64,000 nt of DNA from contig RCAB01000071.1 of the NCBI GenBank assembly GCA_003640385.1, positions 1 through 64,000 on the forward strand. The letters run 5' to 3'. A program made the position numbers and the translations under genes. Under the pieces are notes generated by a model. That model saw only the letters and a program-made list of their open reading frames with translations. It did not search any database and was not told where the DNA came from. Shown piece after piece: positions 1 through 12,074 of this stretch. This DNA comes from Setaria digitata (Eukaryota; Nematoda; Chromadorea; Rhabditida; Setariidae). Position 1 is the stretch's first letter. Each line of letters starts with the position of its first letter.

Positions 1-1109
1 GATAATCTTCAAGAATTGCTGTATTTGTGTCTTGATCTCTAAAAAGAACAAAAATGACTAAGATATAACTAGTCAAATTTAATCTGCGGCATCGCTGAAT
101 TACGTGATGGCTTGATTGTTGCTGCGGGGACCTTTCCTAGTTGCTAACGCCAGCAGAGGGATCTAATTAGTAAAATTGCCACAATGACTACTCTGAAAAT
201 GGGTCTGAAAAAGCTTTCAACTAGATGGGCATCATGGGAATTAATTACGTATTATATTTTTCAGGAATTTTGGGGTTCTAGTAAGAAGAATAAAAATGAT
301 TAAGATATAAATAGTCAAGTTTGATTGATTTGTTGCGTGCTACGAGAGGAAAAATTTTGATCAAGCAATTGAAAAGCTTTTCAATAGCGAACAGAAGGGT
401 CTTGTCCTTCAGATAACTCCATAACCGGCTGATCTTGCTTCTTGAAGCAAAAGAAACAAGATCGTGCAAGTGAATTCCGGAGATTGCTTACCTGAATCAG
501 TTCAGGCAGTGGTTCTGAAAATTAATTGGCACGTTTCCTGGAGCCCTTTCTCATGACTGTCCCTGAACACAAACGGCGTCGACGTCGATGACACCGCTTG
601 ACCAAGTCGCTAAAAGCCGTTGTCACTCCCCGTCTTAACCTCTGCTGCAATACCCTGCGACATTGTCGCTCTAGTGTGCGTTGCTTATACTTTATTCATA
701 CTTTCCTCTTCAGCCACACCCTAGACTAATTTTGGATAAAAACCCATCAAAAAGAAGACAGTGGTGTTCCAATTAGCCAAAAGATTTTTTTAAAACTGGA
801 ATTTCGAATATTTAGGAGTTGATGTATGTGATTTTACTAAAGTTGTTCGCGCTAGTCTGGTTAAGTTGAGAGCCTTCTGACTACTTGATTCAGCTCATCA
901 GCGACCGTGATAAGTCTTGACTTCTTAGGCATTTACCATCATGTGCGTGCAGGGAATACTATTACTGATTCTGCGTTTTGTAGCGCCGAGAAACTAGGTG
1001 TGCACCTAATTTAACATTCCGGAAGCTGCTTCCCACCACCACACATCTGGCGAACTTTGCCCAAATGACCTTCATATAATCGACATCAAACACACATGCT
1101 GAATTAGTG
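1..1109. other. Upstream flank of POLK, no gene recognised
   Basis: Only short frames are open here and none resembles a known family. It contains an imperfect 39-nt direct repeat (45-83 and 287-325, five mismatches) and a 16-bp palindrome TTGAAAAGCTTTTCAA near 370-385. The POLK promoter and 5'UTR presumably lie in its right half. Confidence 0.5.
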
Positions 1110-1481
1110 ATGATGGATTTCAATGACAATAAGGCTGGTATGACCGGCATTGACAAGGTTTCCTTTTTCTTGACTTATAGAACATATCACCAGTTTTTTC
1201 ACTAGTCTTTCCCGAAAAAATAGCACTAGCCATTAAACTATTTGTTGATCAAGTCCTGTCTACTTGGTATAACATGACTGGTATTCTTAGCTTCTACTGG
1301 ACATAATGTGTTAACGTGTGATGTCGCAAGTAAAAGCATTTCCAGATATTTTATAATATTCCATGGTCGCTGTGTATAAGGTGGAAAAGACACATGGAAA
1401 ATGCTTTTGAACTAGTACCTTGTACTCCATGCCATCCCTTTTCCTCGTTTGCTTAAAAAATTCTGCGGTTCTTTTGGTAGT

Positions 1482-1512
<31 letters not shown>

Positions 1513-4500
1513 CCATTTTACAGTGAATATCAGTTTGCAATGTTTTTTTCGAAGAAATTTATGAGAGATTTTCTAGGAACGCGTCCAGAAAATAATCAAT
1601 GATAATACTAGTCCAAGCTTCGAAGGGCATGCGAAGAAAAGAAAGCAAAGAATCGATGCCAGGATAAAACGCTATAAGGACGTTATTGATAAACTTACGC
1701 TGGATCAAATACACCAGGCTCAAGCTGAAGTTTTTTTTTTTTTTTTTTTTTTATAGCGGTCTGTCATTATGGTTGTGACAGAGTTTGAGCTAGTTTTTAA
1801 GACATACTTTAGATGGACATTCTGGTGCATGCATTGGAAGAAGAACGCGATCTTTCCCATTACGCTGTTCATGTTGACATGGACGCATTTTATGCTGCGG
1901 TTGAAATGAGAGATGATCCTTCACTGCGTAGTATACCAATAGCCGTTGGCTCGGATTCAATGCTTGTATGTCTGTTATTCTTTTGATATATTTATTCATG
2001 TCTGTTCGAGGTTTCCAGCTTTACTTAAATTTTAGTTGTAAAATCATTTTTGCACAGCAGCTTACATGTATCTTAGATGCTGTGGCTTTTTGACGTTCTT
2101 TTACCTCTTTTAATGAAGTATGATGAAGCATGTCCTTTTATATTCCACTATAGCTAACAATTTTTATGTGTATGATGTGATGTAAGTTGAACTTTAAAGG
2201 ATAGATTTCTCATTAACATGCGAAAAGAGTACCTCTTACTCTTTACTTTTTCAAACTCTTCTTGTATGCAACAGTACGTTGAAATGGTGCTGTTTAAGGA
2301 TAAATTTTATAAACAAATCAGTAGATCCTTTTGTTTTTTAGAGTACATCGAACTACACTGCTCGCCGTTTTGGCGTACGGGCCGCTATGCCTGGTTTTAT
2401 TGCCAAAAAGTTATGTCCACAATTGAAAATCATTCCTGGCTGTTTGGAAAAATATCGACAAGTAAGCTCAGTGGTTAGTCTTTTTAAGTGCACCAAAATT
2501 CAAAAGAACTAAAATATTTTCAGGAATAATTAAAGGCTTTTAGTGCTGTTTTTAGGCTAGGGAAATATTCAGAGACTACGATCCTGATTTTTGTGCACAT
2601 AGTTTGGATGAAGCTTATATGGATTTAACTACTTACGTTCGAAATCGATCTCACACAGGTTCAGATTGATAATTAATAGTCATGCTGTTAGTTCTCAGTT
2701 ATGTATTATAGAGATGAGCTTTGTAGTTGAGCATGAACGAATTCGATATATGGGTGAGTGCGTTTGCCGATTACCTCTAGTTGCAAAAAATGAAATAAAC
2801 CAGTTGGCAAATGCTGAAATCACTGACGAGTTGTGCACAAGGTGTAAAAAGCTGCGTAAATGTATACGAGATCGCGTCACTTTTGGAATGGATATTGATG
2901 AAGTGCGTGTTTTACTGTTTTCATTTTCATAATTTTATCTGAAATTTTTTTTTTTTTTTTTTTTGATGATTCTGGAACGCGTTGTAATTTAACACGGTCT
3001 TACAGATTGTTCGTGAAATGCGATTTAGAGTAGAGCAAGCAGTGGGTTTGACTTGCAGTGCAGGTACGATTTGGTTTCTTCGTATGTTTACAATAAGTGT
3101 AATAATTCGCTAAATCCAGTGGCTTCTTGGATGTGGAAATAACGAGTGGGACTCCAAAGATATGAAGATGGTATTTTGGATGTCGGATATTTAATCAAAC
3201 CGTAGCTTAGGACTGAAGAAACATAAAGATAATGAACGAAGTACCGTGCTTATATGTTAGTATTCACCTTGTCAAGGACTCGAAATTGTCTGTGAAGTTA
3301 TCATTCTTCTTGTGGTTTTCTTAATATGAGTGAGCAAATATTATAGGAATCGCTCCAAATTTCATGTTGGCAAAAGTATGCTCCGATATCAATAAACCGA
3401 ACGGGCAATTTCATCTCTTAAATGAAAGAGAAGCAATTCTAACATTTATGAAGGATCTTCCCATTCGTAAAGTGATTTATTTCTATCTGCCAAATTTGTT
3501 GTTGAATTCTGTTTATCCTATGTATGTTTTAGTTTCTATTCTGAGAGCTACTTTGACATATTTCTGTTAGTATTTCAGATAAGTGGGATCGGACCCGTGA
3601 CGGAGGCAGTTCTGAAAGGGATAGGCTTGGAAAAATGTGGCGATTTGTACGAGCGTCGTGGAGTAATCAGTTTACTTTTTACACAATTCAGTTACGAATA
3701 TTTCTTGCGTATTGCTCTTGGTATATCCCATGTGTTCAATCCTGTTCGAAGTTCAAGGCAGAAAAGTATCAGTACAGAAAGGACATTCCGCCCTACTGGA
3801 GAACTTAAAGCTCTTCTTGAGGAAATCCTATGCAGATATCTTTATCCTCTTCTTTTGTTTTATTTTAAAATCAGTGAATTGTAGACTATTGGCGAGGGTG
3901 AAGTCGAATGCACTGTATTAGCTTGTATGAGATAAAAACCATTTACAATGGATTTTTTCATACGTTTTAGGTGTTAGAGAACCTCTGCAATGAACTTGTT
4001 GATTCGCTTTCTGATCATAAAATTCGAGGAGGTCGTGCAGTCACTGTAAAGATGAAGTTCTCAACATTTAATGTTATTACAAGGTGTTGCAGGTAACGAT
4101 ACTCCATTCACTCTCCTGTTAGACTTCTCTTCGAAATTACTAAAATGTTTTTATTTTGGTTTTCAGTGTGGATTACGTAGTTTCTGATGTTGATCGTTTG
4201 TTTACTTTATGTTCAAAGTTAGTGCGTCAAGAAATGTGCGACGGCCATGCGGATAATAAATATTTGCGACTGCTTGGTATACGGTTAACACGTCTAGTCT
4301 TCGAAGACGAAAAGGTATCCCTTTCAAACTTTTATGTCTACAACTGTTAGGTCTGTTTGCCTTTTTTTGCAATGCACTGTTATCAGGTTCAGTCATCAAA
4401 TCTTCTGTACTCCTTTTGGAAACGGCAGGAAACGAATTCAGCAGAAATGGAATATGTTAATGATACGTTAAATGACAGCCTTTTACCGCCAGCACGAGTT

Positions 4501-5042
4501 TCAAAGTCCGATAACACCATCGGCAGTGCCAGCAAACCTGATGATATTTCGGAAGTGGTTTGTTTCGATGCACAGCCCTGTCCAATTTGCCAAGTTACCT
4601 TATCAAAGGACCTTGCTTTAGTAAACCGACATATCGACGAATGTTTAAACAGGTTCAAGAATTATTTGTGAGTCCTCTGAATATGCGGGCATTTATGAGC
4701 TCTAGATAAAAACATAGTGGACAGATCTTTTTTCACGCAATTAAGTTGAACTTTTAAACCTGCATTATGACCCTAGGCCTTTGTTATTTGTCATATTATC
4801 ATTTTAGACAAGCAATAAGTGAATTACGGGATATCCCAAATACTACCAGAGCGACCGTGAAATGTGAAAATCCGAAAGATATGCCATCAAAAAGAAGGAT
4901 AGTGAAGAGAAAAGTCTCGAAAATATCTAAAAATTCATTGGACAATTATTTTGCTAAAAGGCCTACGGAAAAGCAGGTATGCAAAATAAGTAATGTGAAT
5001 TTATACTTAGACAATATTAATATTGTCTTGTACAAGTTATGA
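1110..5042 (+). CDS. POLK: DNA polymerase kappa (Y-family translesion polymerase)
   Basis: Y-family polymerase that copies past bulky minor-groove lesions in the nucleus. Exons I can phase: 1110-1157, 1577-1729, 1813-1965, 2342-2461, 2556-2658, 2712-2902, 3006-3063, 3347-3471, 3579-about 3873 (end unresolved), 3971-4092, 4167-4314, 4387-4652 and 4808 onward. Visible motifs: the N-clasp ([14 protein letters not shown]), the metal and steric-gate motif [17 protein letters not shown], the second catalytic motif [10 protein letters not shown], then [35 protein letters not shown] and STERTF in the finger, helix-hairpin-helix and little-finger order of Pol kappa. A UBZ4 finger follows (CPIC near the start, HIDEC at the end), and the C-terminus has a PIP-box-like KNSLDNYF matching the place and form of the human one. 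The last exon can read on to a stop at 5042 or splice at 4977. Start: tandem ATGs at 1110 and 1113 with a stop upstream in frame. About 650 aa. Confidence 0.93.
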
Positions 5043-5631
5043 AGTTTAAACGTTCTCGAACAAAGGAAACTCAGGTTAGGAAGCATTTATGATGAGGATT
5101 TATTCTACCTTAGTTCAAGCAATTTTCCTCTAACTACTCCAAGTAAAGATTTTGCCTCTCAGAAAGAAATGAATGCATGGTCAAGGATTTAATCGCGGAG
5201 AATGGAGGACGTTCAGTTGACGACAACTTCAATTCAGTTATTCCAAGTTCAGAAGAGCAGTTACCGCGAAGATATCTTAGAATTTATGACAGCATCAGTC
5301 CTGTTAATAGTTATAACACACTTTAATGGTAATTATACATTGTACGAAGAATGCGTACCGCATCCAGTCTGTCATTCCAATGGAAAGGAAACAAACAGGA
5401 AGTTACTGCTGCCCTCAAACTGTTTACTGCAACCCTGCCCTGACTAACACCCACGCGATAATCCAAACTACATTTCCAAAACTCCATACTGTTCGACCTA
5501 TCTCCCTTGCGCAAAAAATTTCACATGGAGTACCCCACTGGAATGCCTCTGGTGTTAACTGGCATTTATGAAGTTTCATGATCACCGCCACAGTTCAAAG
5601 ATTTAGCCTCTTGTTGTCAGGAGAGTGAAAG

Positions 5632-5637
5632 AATAAA
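5632..5637 (+). promoter_or_regulatory. Candidate poly(A) signal AATAAA for POLK
   Basis: A plus-strand AATAAA about 590 nt past the open frame of the last POLK exon. This is motif evidence only. Confidence 0.35.
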
Positions 5638-5764
5638 ATAATGCAATGTTAGAGAAATTATAATTCTATAAAATATCAAGTCCCAATGGCGAAGAACTCA
5701 CCAGCAAAACTACAATGATCAAGCAGAACGATTATGTACTATTTGTCAAAAGGTTAAAATAATT

Positions 5765-5770
5765 TTTATT
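5765..5770 (-). promoter_or_regulatory. Candidate poly(A) signal for the mini-RRM gene
   Basis: TTTATT on the plus strand, so AATAAA on the minus strand, about 200 nt past the stop of the single-RRM gene. The spacing is plausible for a nematode 3'UTR. Confidence 0.4.
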
Positions 5771-5967
5771 TCTGAAAATACGAGTGTCAAAAGCAGCGAG
5801 TTATAAGTCGTACTTGTACTGAAAAGGTCAAAGATGTGACAAATAGCCACGAGAAACAGTCAACACAGTAATTACACCAATGTATGAGTAATCGGGTCGC
5901 AAATAAATTTTGGGACGAAATGATCACAACAAGACATAGGTATACGCCTAAAACACGACAAAGCCAG

Positions 5968-6758
5968 TTATCGAGAGATGGCGCGGTCAACACGAAGCTG
6001 ACGTCCCATAAACTCTGCGTGGTTCATACTTCCAACGGCTTGCTCCGCTGCCGCCTCTGTTTCGAATTCGCAGAAACCAAAACCGCGCGGGCGGCCCGTG
6101 TCTCGATCCAAAACGATGCGTACACTGGTTACCGGGCCAACCTGCCAAAAAAAATTGGCCACATCCTCCTCTCTTGCGCTGTAAGGCAAGTTTCCAACTG
6201 AAAAGAATAATTCAGTGCTTTCATATCCCAGCGAAATATGTGGTTGGGACTGCAGATAAGACTTGCAGTAGCTCCACTTATTCCAAAAAAAAAAGACGCC
6301 TGCGACTATGAGGCGAAGGATTAAAAAGATTTCTGGAATTCTGAACTGCAGAGCATAGTGGTTGATTCTGAGCATCATATAATTTAACAGAGATTAGGCA
6401 CTTCAATGCCCTTACTAGGAATTTATCGTGGAGTAAATGATGAGGAAAGAAGGGACCGTTTGTGATATATCACCACTACGTGATATGTCAAATAAACCCC
6501 CAAAAACACTACGGCAAACTTCACTGCTAGTGTACTTTTCACGTAAAAATAATTACTCCAGATCCTGTGCATTTTTATCTTCAAGTGAAGTTACACTACT
6601 GACCGAATGACAATGAGGAGATAAGCTAAGGCTCTGTGTCCATATATTAGGGGCTTCTTTCACTATTGTCTCTCATAAAAATAGCCTTTCGAATTTCTAC
6701 ATCCAAGCAATATTTTAAAGAAAATGCAAAATAACTAACCAAATACTGAGCGAGACAT
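5968..6758 (-). CDS. rbm-3.2: Small single-RRM RNA-binding protein, RBM-3/CstF-64 type
   Basis: Two exons: 6740-6758 (MSRSVF plus one base) and 5968-6197, joined in phase across a 541-nt intron to give an 82-residue protein that is one RRM and nothing else. RNP2 is SVFVGNLPY and RNP1 is RGFGFCEF; the spacing and the ending GRQLRVDRA are like the RRM of cleavage stimulation factor CstF-64. The C. elegans genes rbm-3.1 and rbm-3.2 encode proteins of this size and form, reported to work with the CstF-64 homologue in mRNA 3'-end formation. The stop follows directly after VDRAISR and no hinge or Pro/Gly-rich tail is encoded downstream, so this is not CstF-64 itself. The mini-RRM identity is secure; one-to-one orthology is inferred. 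Confidence 0.85.
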
Positions 6759-8037
6759 GTTTTCCGGAACCGAACAGTGAGACTTTGACGAGAGACAGAA
6801 ACGACCCGAAAACTACAAAAACTTTGGCATGTAAAAAGGATGACCATATAGGAAAGGTTTAATGACGCTCAAGAATAGTTCGTGACAATGTAGAAAGCAA
6901 TAATCAGCTCATTCTGATAAAGACTAGAAATGAGAACCACGAAAGACTGGCACGAAACACCCCAACCAGCAAACAACCAAAGCACCACCACCTCTGCGAG
7001 GCCTAAAAATGGTGAATGGAAATGGATGTGGCGAGAGCTCCGCTCAGCTGTGTCAATCGATTTTTCCCCACCTATACTGTCTGCCCTTCTCTCACAAGCA
7101 AACTGATCAGAGAGAGCCACGAGAGATTGTGTACGGAGGCCAGAGACAGTTCGGTAGAGATATGGATAGAGATTTACAGGAAAGGTTGCATCGATGGTGT
7201 AGGAAAGGACATAAAGGTATGCTTGGCCCGGGTGATGCAGGAAGTACCGGGCGTAGCGATACTGATAAATTTCTTGGCAAGTTGTTTTTTAGTCTGACAC
7301 CCAGGTTTTTCTGAGAAAGAGGAATGCTTCTTATGCTTAGGTTCGACAAGTGCTGCCTGACGTTTCTGTCCATTTCAGTTTATTATTTAAGTACCTCCGG
7401 ATATCTGTAAGACGGCCACGAACAATCCGAGGGTCATTCCTCCTGAACAGAACTCTACGTCACCTCATGAAATTGCTAGTCATGTGCACGCTGGAACTCT
7501 GGCTTACGGGTTCATCAACTATATGTAGTGACGACTTAGTTGAGGTGGTTAAAATTCTATAGTGCGTCTCACTAGCTGCCAACAACAATCCGAAGCTCAA
7601 TTTACTCCACATACTCATTTGTACCTCTTTCCCCTCCCTTCACATTCTCCTTTAATCACCCGATCCACTCAAGTCTTTTTATTGCTGAAATTCGGATTAA
7701 AGAGGCAATGAAATGCCTTCTCTCTGTGATAGGTGTGATGGACCGTAACGGCATCGGGATTACAGAAATGAGAAGACACTTCCCGTAATTGCTTTTCGCT
7801 ATATTTATTTCAACTTTTAAAGCCATTACAACATCATAGTAAATGCTTGGAACTCGATTCCACCGGAAAATTGGAAATGGTCGTACAGAAATCTGTATGT
7901 CCGTAACATAGAAATGCAGTGGAGTGTTTTTACTCTTCATCCCCCATGATGGAATGAAGACCATACTGCCAAATGATCAAGCTCGAGGCGAAAAAAGACC
8001 ACATTTTGAAGTAAATGAATTCATCACTTTAGCAGAA
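6759..8037. other. Intergenic between the mini-RRM gene and HSCB
   Basis: Probable promoter of the mini-RRM gene and 3'UTR of HSCB. A stretch near 7009-7314 (+) has two overlapping open frames, one containing an Arg/Asp-rich segment then LGPGDAGSTGRSDTDKFLG. I could not tie it to a family or a splice structure. Minus-strand AATAAA motifs occur near 7804-7809 and 7678-7683. Confidence 0.4.
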
Positions 8038-9784
8038 CTAAAGTTCACTAGCCACAATTTTACTTGATAAGTGAGCCTTTAAGCGGTAACAAAATGTTAG
8101 TTTAAGTACAGCTTCTTTCGCTTTACCAAGTTCGTTTGTTCCAATGCTGTTTTTAAATTCTTTCCCTAATAGATTGATTTTCATTTCCACTCCTTTCAAC
8201 AATACTTCCAGTCCTTTCAGATCATTAGTAGTTACTACCAGTTCGTTCAGTTCCATCATTTCTCCGAAAAAGTCTGCATTGCCCATCGTATCTAGAAGCA
8301 TACTAATTACGGAATCCAGAGCCGAGTGGAAAAATTCCTTCACTTGTCTTTTTCTCAACTGTAAGAGAACACATAAATCACAGTGTTCTTTAGGCAGAAC
8401 CTACAACACTGGTACATTGATCAGTTTTCAATTAAATTACCTTCATTATTTAGTGATTCTCCTTTTAACATAAGCAGATACTTTGCCCTCTCTAACGGTT
8501 CCACCAGTGTTTTGTACGCTTCATTCAAATATCTTGAGCAATTTTCGGATATTTTTTTTTCTTCCTGTAAAGTGGTGAATGCACTGTTGCATAAAGTGAC
8601 GAAATTAAATTTGTCAATAGATTTTGGATTGAAGTACCGAAGAGTGAGTAAATCAATCTTCATAAAATATGAAAACCTGATGAGAGAGATATTGTGGTTT
8701 TATCAAGCAAACAGAAAAACCATAAGCAAGAGATAGATTTTTACCGTACTTCAAAGGAATGAAAAATTTTCCCTGGAAAGTGGACAACTAGAGCAGATAT
8801 GAGCAAAATTTTAGGTGTTGACACCGTAGTGTTACGCTCACCATTTGGGACCACAAAATAGAACTTTTTGGCTTCTATGACATAATATAAGCAAATTAAG
8901 TCATCGAAGTGCACCACAGATTTCTTTATTTGATTATAAGTGTAACGACCTTCCATGAATTCGAATTTAAAGTGTTACTTGCGAACAATTTGAAAATTTG
9001 TCAGGATGGACAACTGATTGTAACTTGAGGAAATTTCTCTTTAATAACGGAAGATCAACATCAAATTCAGGAAGCAGTCCGAAATAATCGAAATAATTTC
9101 TGTCTTCAACTGGCTGGATGGCTGAGCAAACTGGACAGAAAAACTTCTCCTACAAAAAAGTAATATTAATACCATAAAGTTTCATTGCAACAAATATTCT
9201 GGCCCTTCAATTTAGCAAGTTCAAATTCTGCTGCTTATACTGAGCGTGTTTGATTCTCGATGTTTGTAAACATATAACTGGAGATGAGTTATTCAACTTT
9301 CGGTTTATCTTATTGTGAACTTAGATAAAGTACAAATAAAAAGTACTGTCATCGCTAATATGAAACACCATAAGTAAGAAAGGCGGGGAGTCATCAACAG
9401 CAAGAATATTGGTCCATTCATACCAATCTTCAGATGGTTTGCACTTTGTACATCCTTCGTTTTGTATTATGAATGTCCTTTATAAGAGAATAGCAACCTA
9501 CCTTCATAGAGCCAATAGCTTTATGACATTTCCAGCAACCCAGAGTTGCAACGCATCCTTCTTTAGTTTTACTGCAATGACAAACAAGGCCACATCACAT
9601 GAACTGAATACAATACACACCCAATTTGAATTTTAAAACGAAGCAGTCGTAGGAAAAGTACTTAAAAAAAAAGTAAAGGAACGTAAAAAACATAAGAGGT
9701 AAACGCAAGAAACGTAAAAGCTTACCGAAAATTACGCACGGAAAAAACTGGAAGAAACCCAGCTTTTTGTCGGAAGAAGTACAT
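8038..9784 (-). CDS. HSCB: Mitochondrial iron-sulfur co-chaperone HscB (J-domain)
   Basis: J-type co-chaperone that delivers the ISCU scaffold to mitochondrial Hsp70 for Fe-S cluster transfer. Exons in order: 9726-9784, 9502-9571, 8979-9149, 8441-8564, 8038-8273, about 219 aa. Exon 1 gives a basic presequence (MYFFRQKAGFLPVFSVRNF) fit for mitochondrial import. Next comes the eukaryote-specific zinc module with CWKC and CPVC pairs, then the J-domain with the HPDKF loop, RYLNEAYKTLVEPLERAKYL, and the C-terminal helical bundle that binds ISCU (FFGEMMELNE). The last junction is chosen at the ATGCAG acceptor ending at 8274 because it keeps frame; the nearer TTACAG at 8359 would shift it. Human HSCB is 235 aa. 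All phases agree in this model. Confidence 0.92.
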
Positions 9785-10494
9785 CTCGCTAAGCTCGGAT
9801 GCTTGAGCTTTCAATATGAAGCTTGACTCACACTTTTTCAGTGATACTGAAAACGTGATATATGGAAAGAGCCATTTAAAAATTAACTAGTTGGGCTTAT
9901 ATTTCCTACTTCAGCAACGTAAGTCGTGTCACTTAAGGACGACTGATATGTTTATCAGTTAGGAAAATCATATACGAGGAAAACTTATCGACTTCAACGA
10001 AGGTGCAGTATTTATTAAACTTAATCTTTTGCTATTATATCTAAAAATCTTCTATTTCTTTAGAAAATAGTCAAATGAAAGAATCCTTATTATATAGGCA
10101 ATTAAGAATGTTTAGAAAATCTCTCAAATCTCCGCAGCACATATCACAGATTATTCATTCGGTAGCATAAAACGAACTTCAGTCCCAATAGCATTTAGAA
10201 TTATCATAGTCGGCAAGGGTGCAGTGCCCTGCCATTTCGATAGCGACCAGAATGAAGAGCAAATATTAATTTTTGCAGAATTTTATTACGCAGCTCACAA
10301 AACAACATGAAATAGATAATTATCAATTACGCTCACCACCAAAAAGAAAATCTGTCATAGGAACATAAATTCATAAAAACAAAGTAGTGAACAAATTCAA
10401 ATAATAACATTACCGAAAATCAGGAAAAGCGCACAGATCAAAGAATATTAAGGATACCCCAGAGATCAACAAAAACAAACGGCAACTTTGAAAA
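9785..10494. other. Short intergenic/3'UTR between HSCB and the snRNP gene
   Basis: No coding signal. A minus-strand AATAAA at 10282-10287 lies about 210 nt past the snRNP stop. The short spacing and shared strand with HSCB would allow an operon, but I see no intercistronic trans-splice element I can identify. Confidence 0.45.
10282..10287 (-). promoter_or_regulatory. Candidate poly(A) signal for the U2B''-like gene
   Basis: Minus-strand AATAAA downstream of the stop at 10495. A second copy lies at 10011-10016. Motif evidence only. Confidence 0.35.
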
Positions 10495-12074
10495 TCACTT
10501 GTTGGCATAATTAACATACATAGACTGCGAAGGTGTTATCTTGAAATTGTTTAAACCTGCACGTGCTGATGTTGCCTCAGCTTCCGTCTCGAATTCGACA
10601 AATGCAATATCCGGCCTATTTGGAATACGTCTGATATCCTTCAAACCGGGGTAGCTACAAAAATGATGTATTTCAAACGCTGCATTTTAAAATGCTTGCT
10701 ATGTAAATCAAACTAGACTACCTCCCAATTAACAGATAATATTAACAATCTGTTTGAATTTTTTTACAATAACTTTTAAGAAAAGTTTTCTAATAATAAG
10801 CGAACATATTACCGTAACAATGCTGTTGCTGTTTTTCACATTTACTGGGAATTTGGAAATCAAATCATACAAGAGATTAGTACAAAACTCACGGATTAAA
10901 AAGAAGAGAAAGCATTTGCTCCGTTGTCTCTTCAGGTAAATTTGTGCAAAATAAGATTTTATTTGGTGGATTTGTTTTTTCCGGAAGTTCAGTTTTCCCA
11001 GCGGGTGTTTTATCAATACGCATCTAAAATGAAATTAAATGCAACATATTCAAAATATATACTTCCAAATTTTCCTTCTACATCTGATGGGAAAAGAAAA
11101 TATCAAGTACACAAAACCACTTACATATATGGTACAAACTGAATAGCAATGAAGTCTCACCTTCTTATTTTCTTTTACATGACTTGTCTTCTTCCGTTTC
11201 TCTCCAACAGTCTGCTTAGTGAGGAGGTGCTTTTTCGGCCGATCTACATAAGTGCCTTTCGCTTTCGCAATTACATCAGAATCTTCCCGTGCAAACTGTA
11301 TACGCTGTAAAAGAAAGCATTATTTCAAATACTTTAGGGCATGGATTTGGTGAAACTAACTGTAGAGACTTTGATATTTAAAAAGGAATGATGAAAAACA
11401 ACATGATATAAGGTTACTGTAGAAGTGATCTTCAGAAGTGGAAAGTTTCTTAAACTAGAATAAGGATTGCAAAAAAAAAGATATTTTATATATATATATA
11501 TATGGAAGATTCCAGCAAAACAACTGTGAATCAAACCAACCATCGGTTTATCGTAAAAAGGGAAGCCTTGCATAGCACGCAAGGCGTTCGTTGCTGAACT
11601 TATTTCCTTGAATATTACATGCGCCTAAAAAATTTACAATACAATTTAGCAGGGAAAGCCACAAGTCATGACTTTTGCATATTATAATTAAATGGAAATT
11701 TTGAAGGTAAATGCAAAAGAAGAAATGTGCATGATCCAATTTAAAAAAAAGACAAAAAATTGAAATAACCTGAAAAAAAATGACAAACCTGTCCACGCAT
11801 TTTTAATGTTTTGAATGCCATTATATCAATGATCTGTCCGAATTGTGAGAAGATCGCATAAAGGGCTTTTTTAAGTTCTGAAAAATTCATCCGACGTGTT
11901 GTAAATGCATATTACTACTCCTGCATAATCGTTTACCCAATAACTGGACTACAGTGTCGTAGTAAAACTAAAACTAACGACAAAATAATTCATCCAAGTG
12001 GAGAACTTACCTTCCTTCTTTGTCTTTTCATTAAGATTATTGATATAGATTGTATGGTTTGGCTTTATATCCAT
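10495..12074 (-). CDS. SNRPB2: U1A/U2B''-family spliceosomal snRNP protein
   Basis: Binds a stem-loop of U1 or U2 snRNA in the spliceosome. Six exons, all in phase: 12011-12074, 11789-11877, 11541-11624, 11161-11304, 10893-11023, 10495-10654, for 223 aa. The N-terminal RRM is almost the family consensus: [60 protein letters not shown] basic linker of about 60 residues leads to the C-terminal RRM ([23 protein letters not shown], ending VNYANK). The short linker without the U1A proline stretch, and the [12 protein letters not shown] segment, favour U2B''. C. elegans has two paralogues (rnp-2 for U1A, rnp-3 for U2B''); this looks more like rnp-3, but a dual-function SNF protein is possible. Confidence 0.95.

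Larger units (their letters stand above)
5043..5967. other. Convergent 3' region between POLK and the mini-RRM gene
   Basis: No convincing coding exon. Short open frames at 5202-5571 lack family resemblance. It holds a candidate polyadenylation signal for each flanking gene (5632-5637 plus strand, 5765-5770 minus strand). Confidence 0.5.

Noticed and set aside
3810..3850. U12-type ATATC donor in POLK
   Set aside because: Nematodes are thought to lack the minor spliceosome and the phase does not fit; kept only as an unresolved donor.
8274..8440. Apparent frameshift between HSCB exons when using the TTACAG acceptor at 8359
   Set aside because: The downstream ATGCAG acceptor ending at 8274 is in phase and matches family alignment better.
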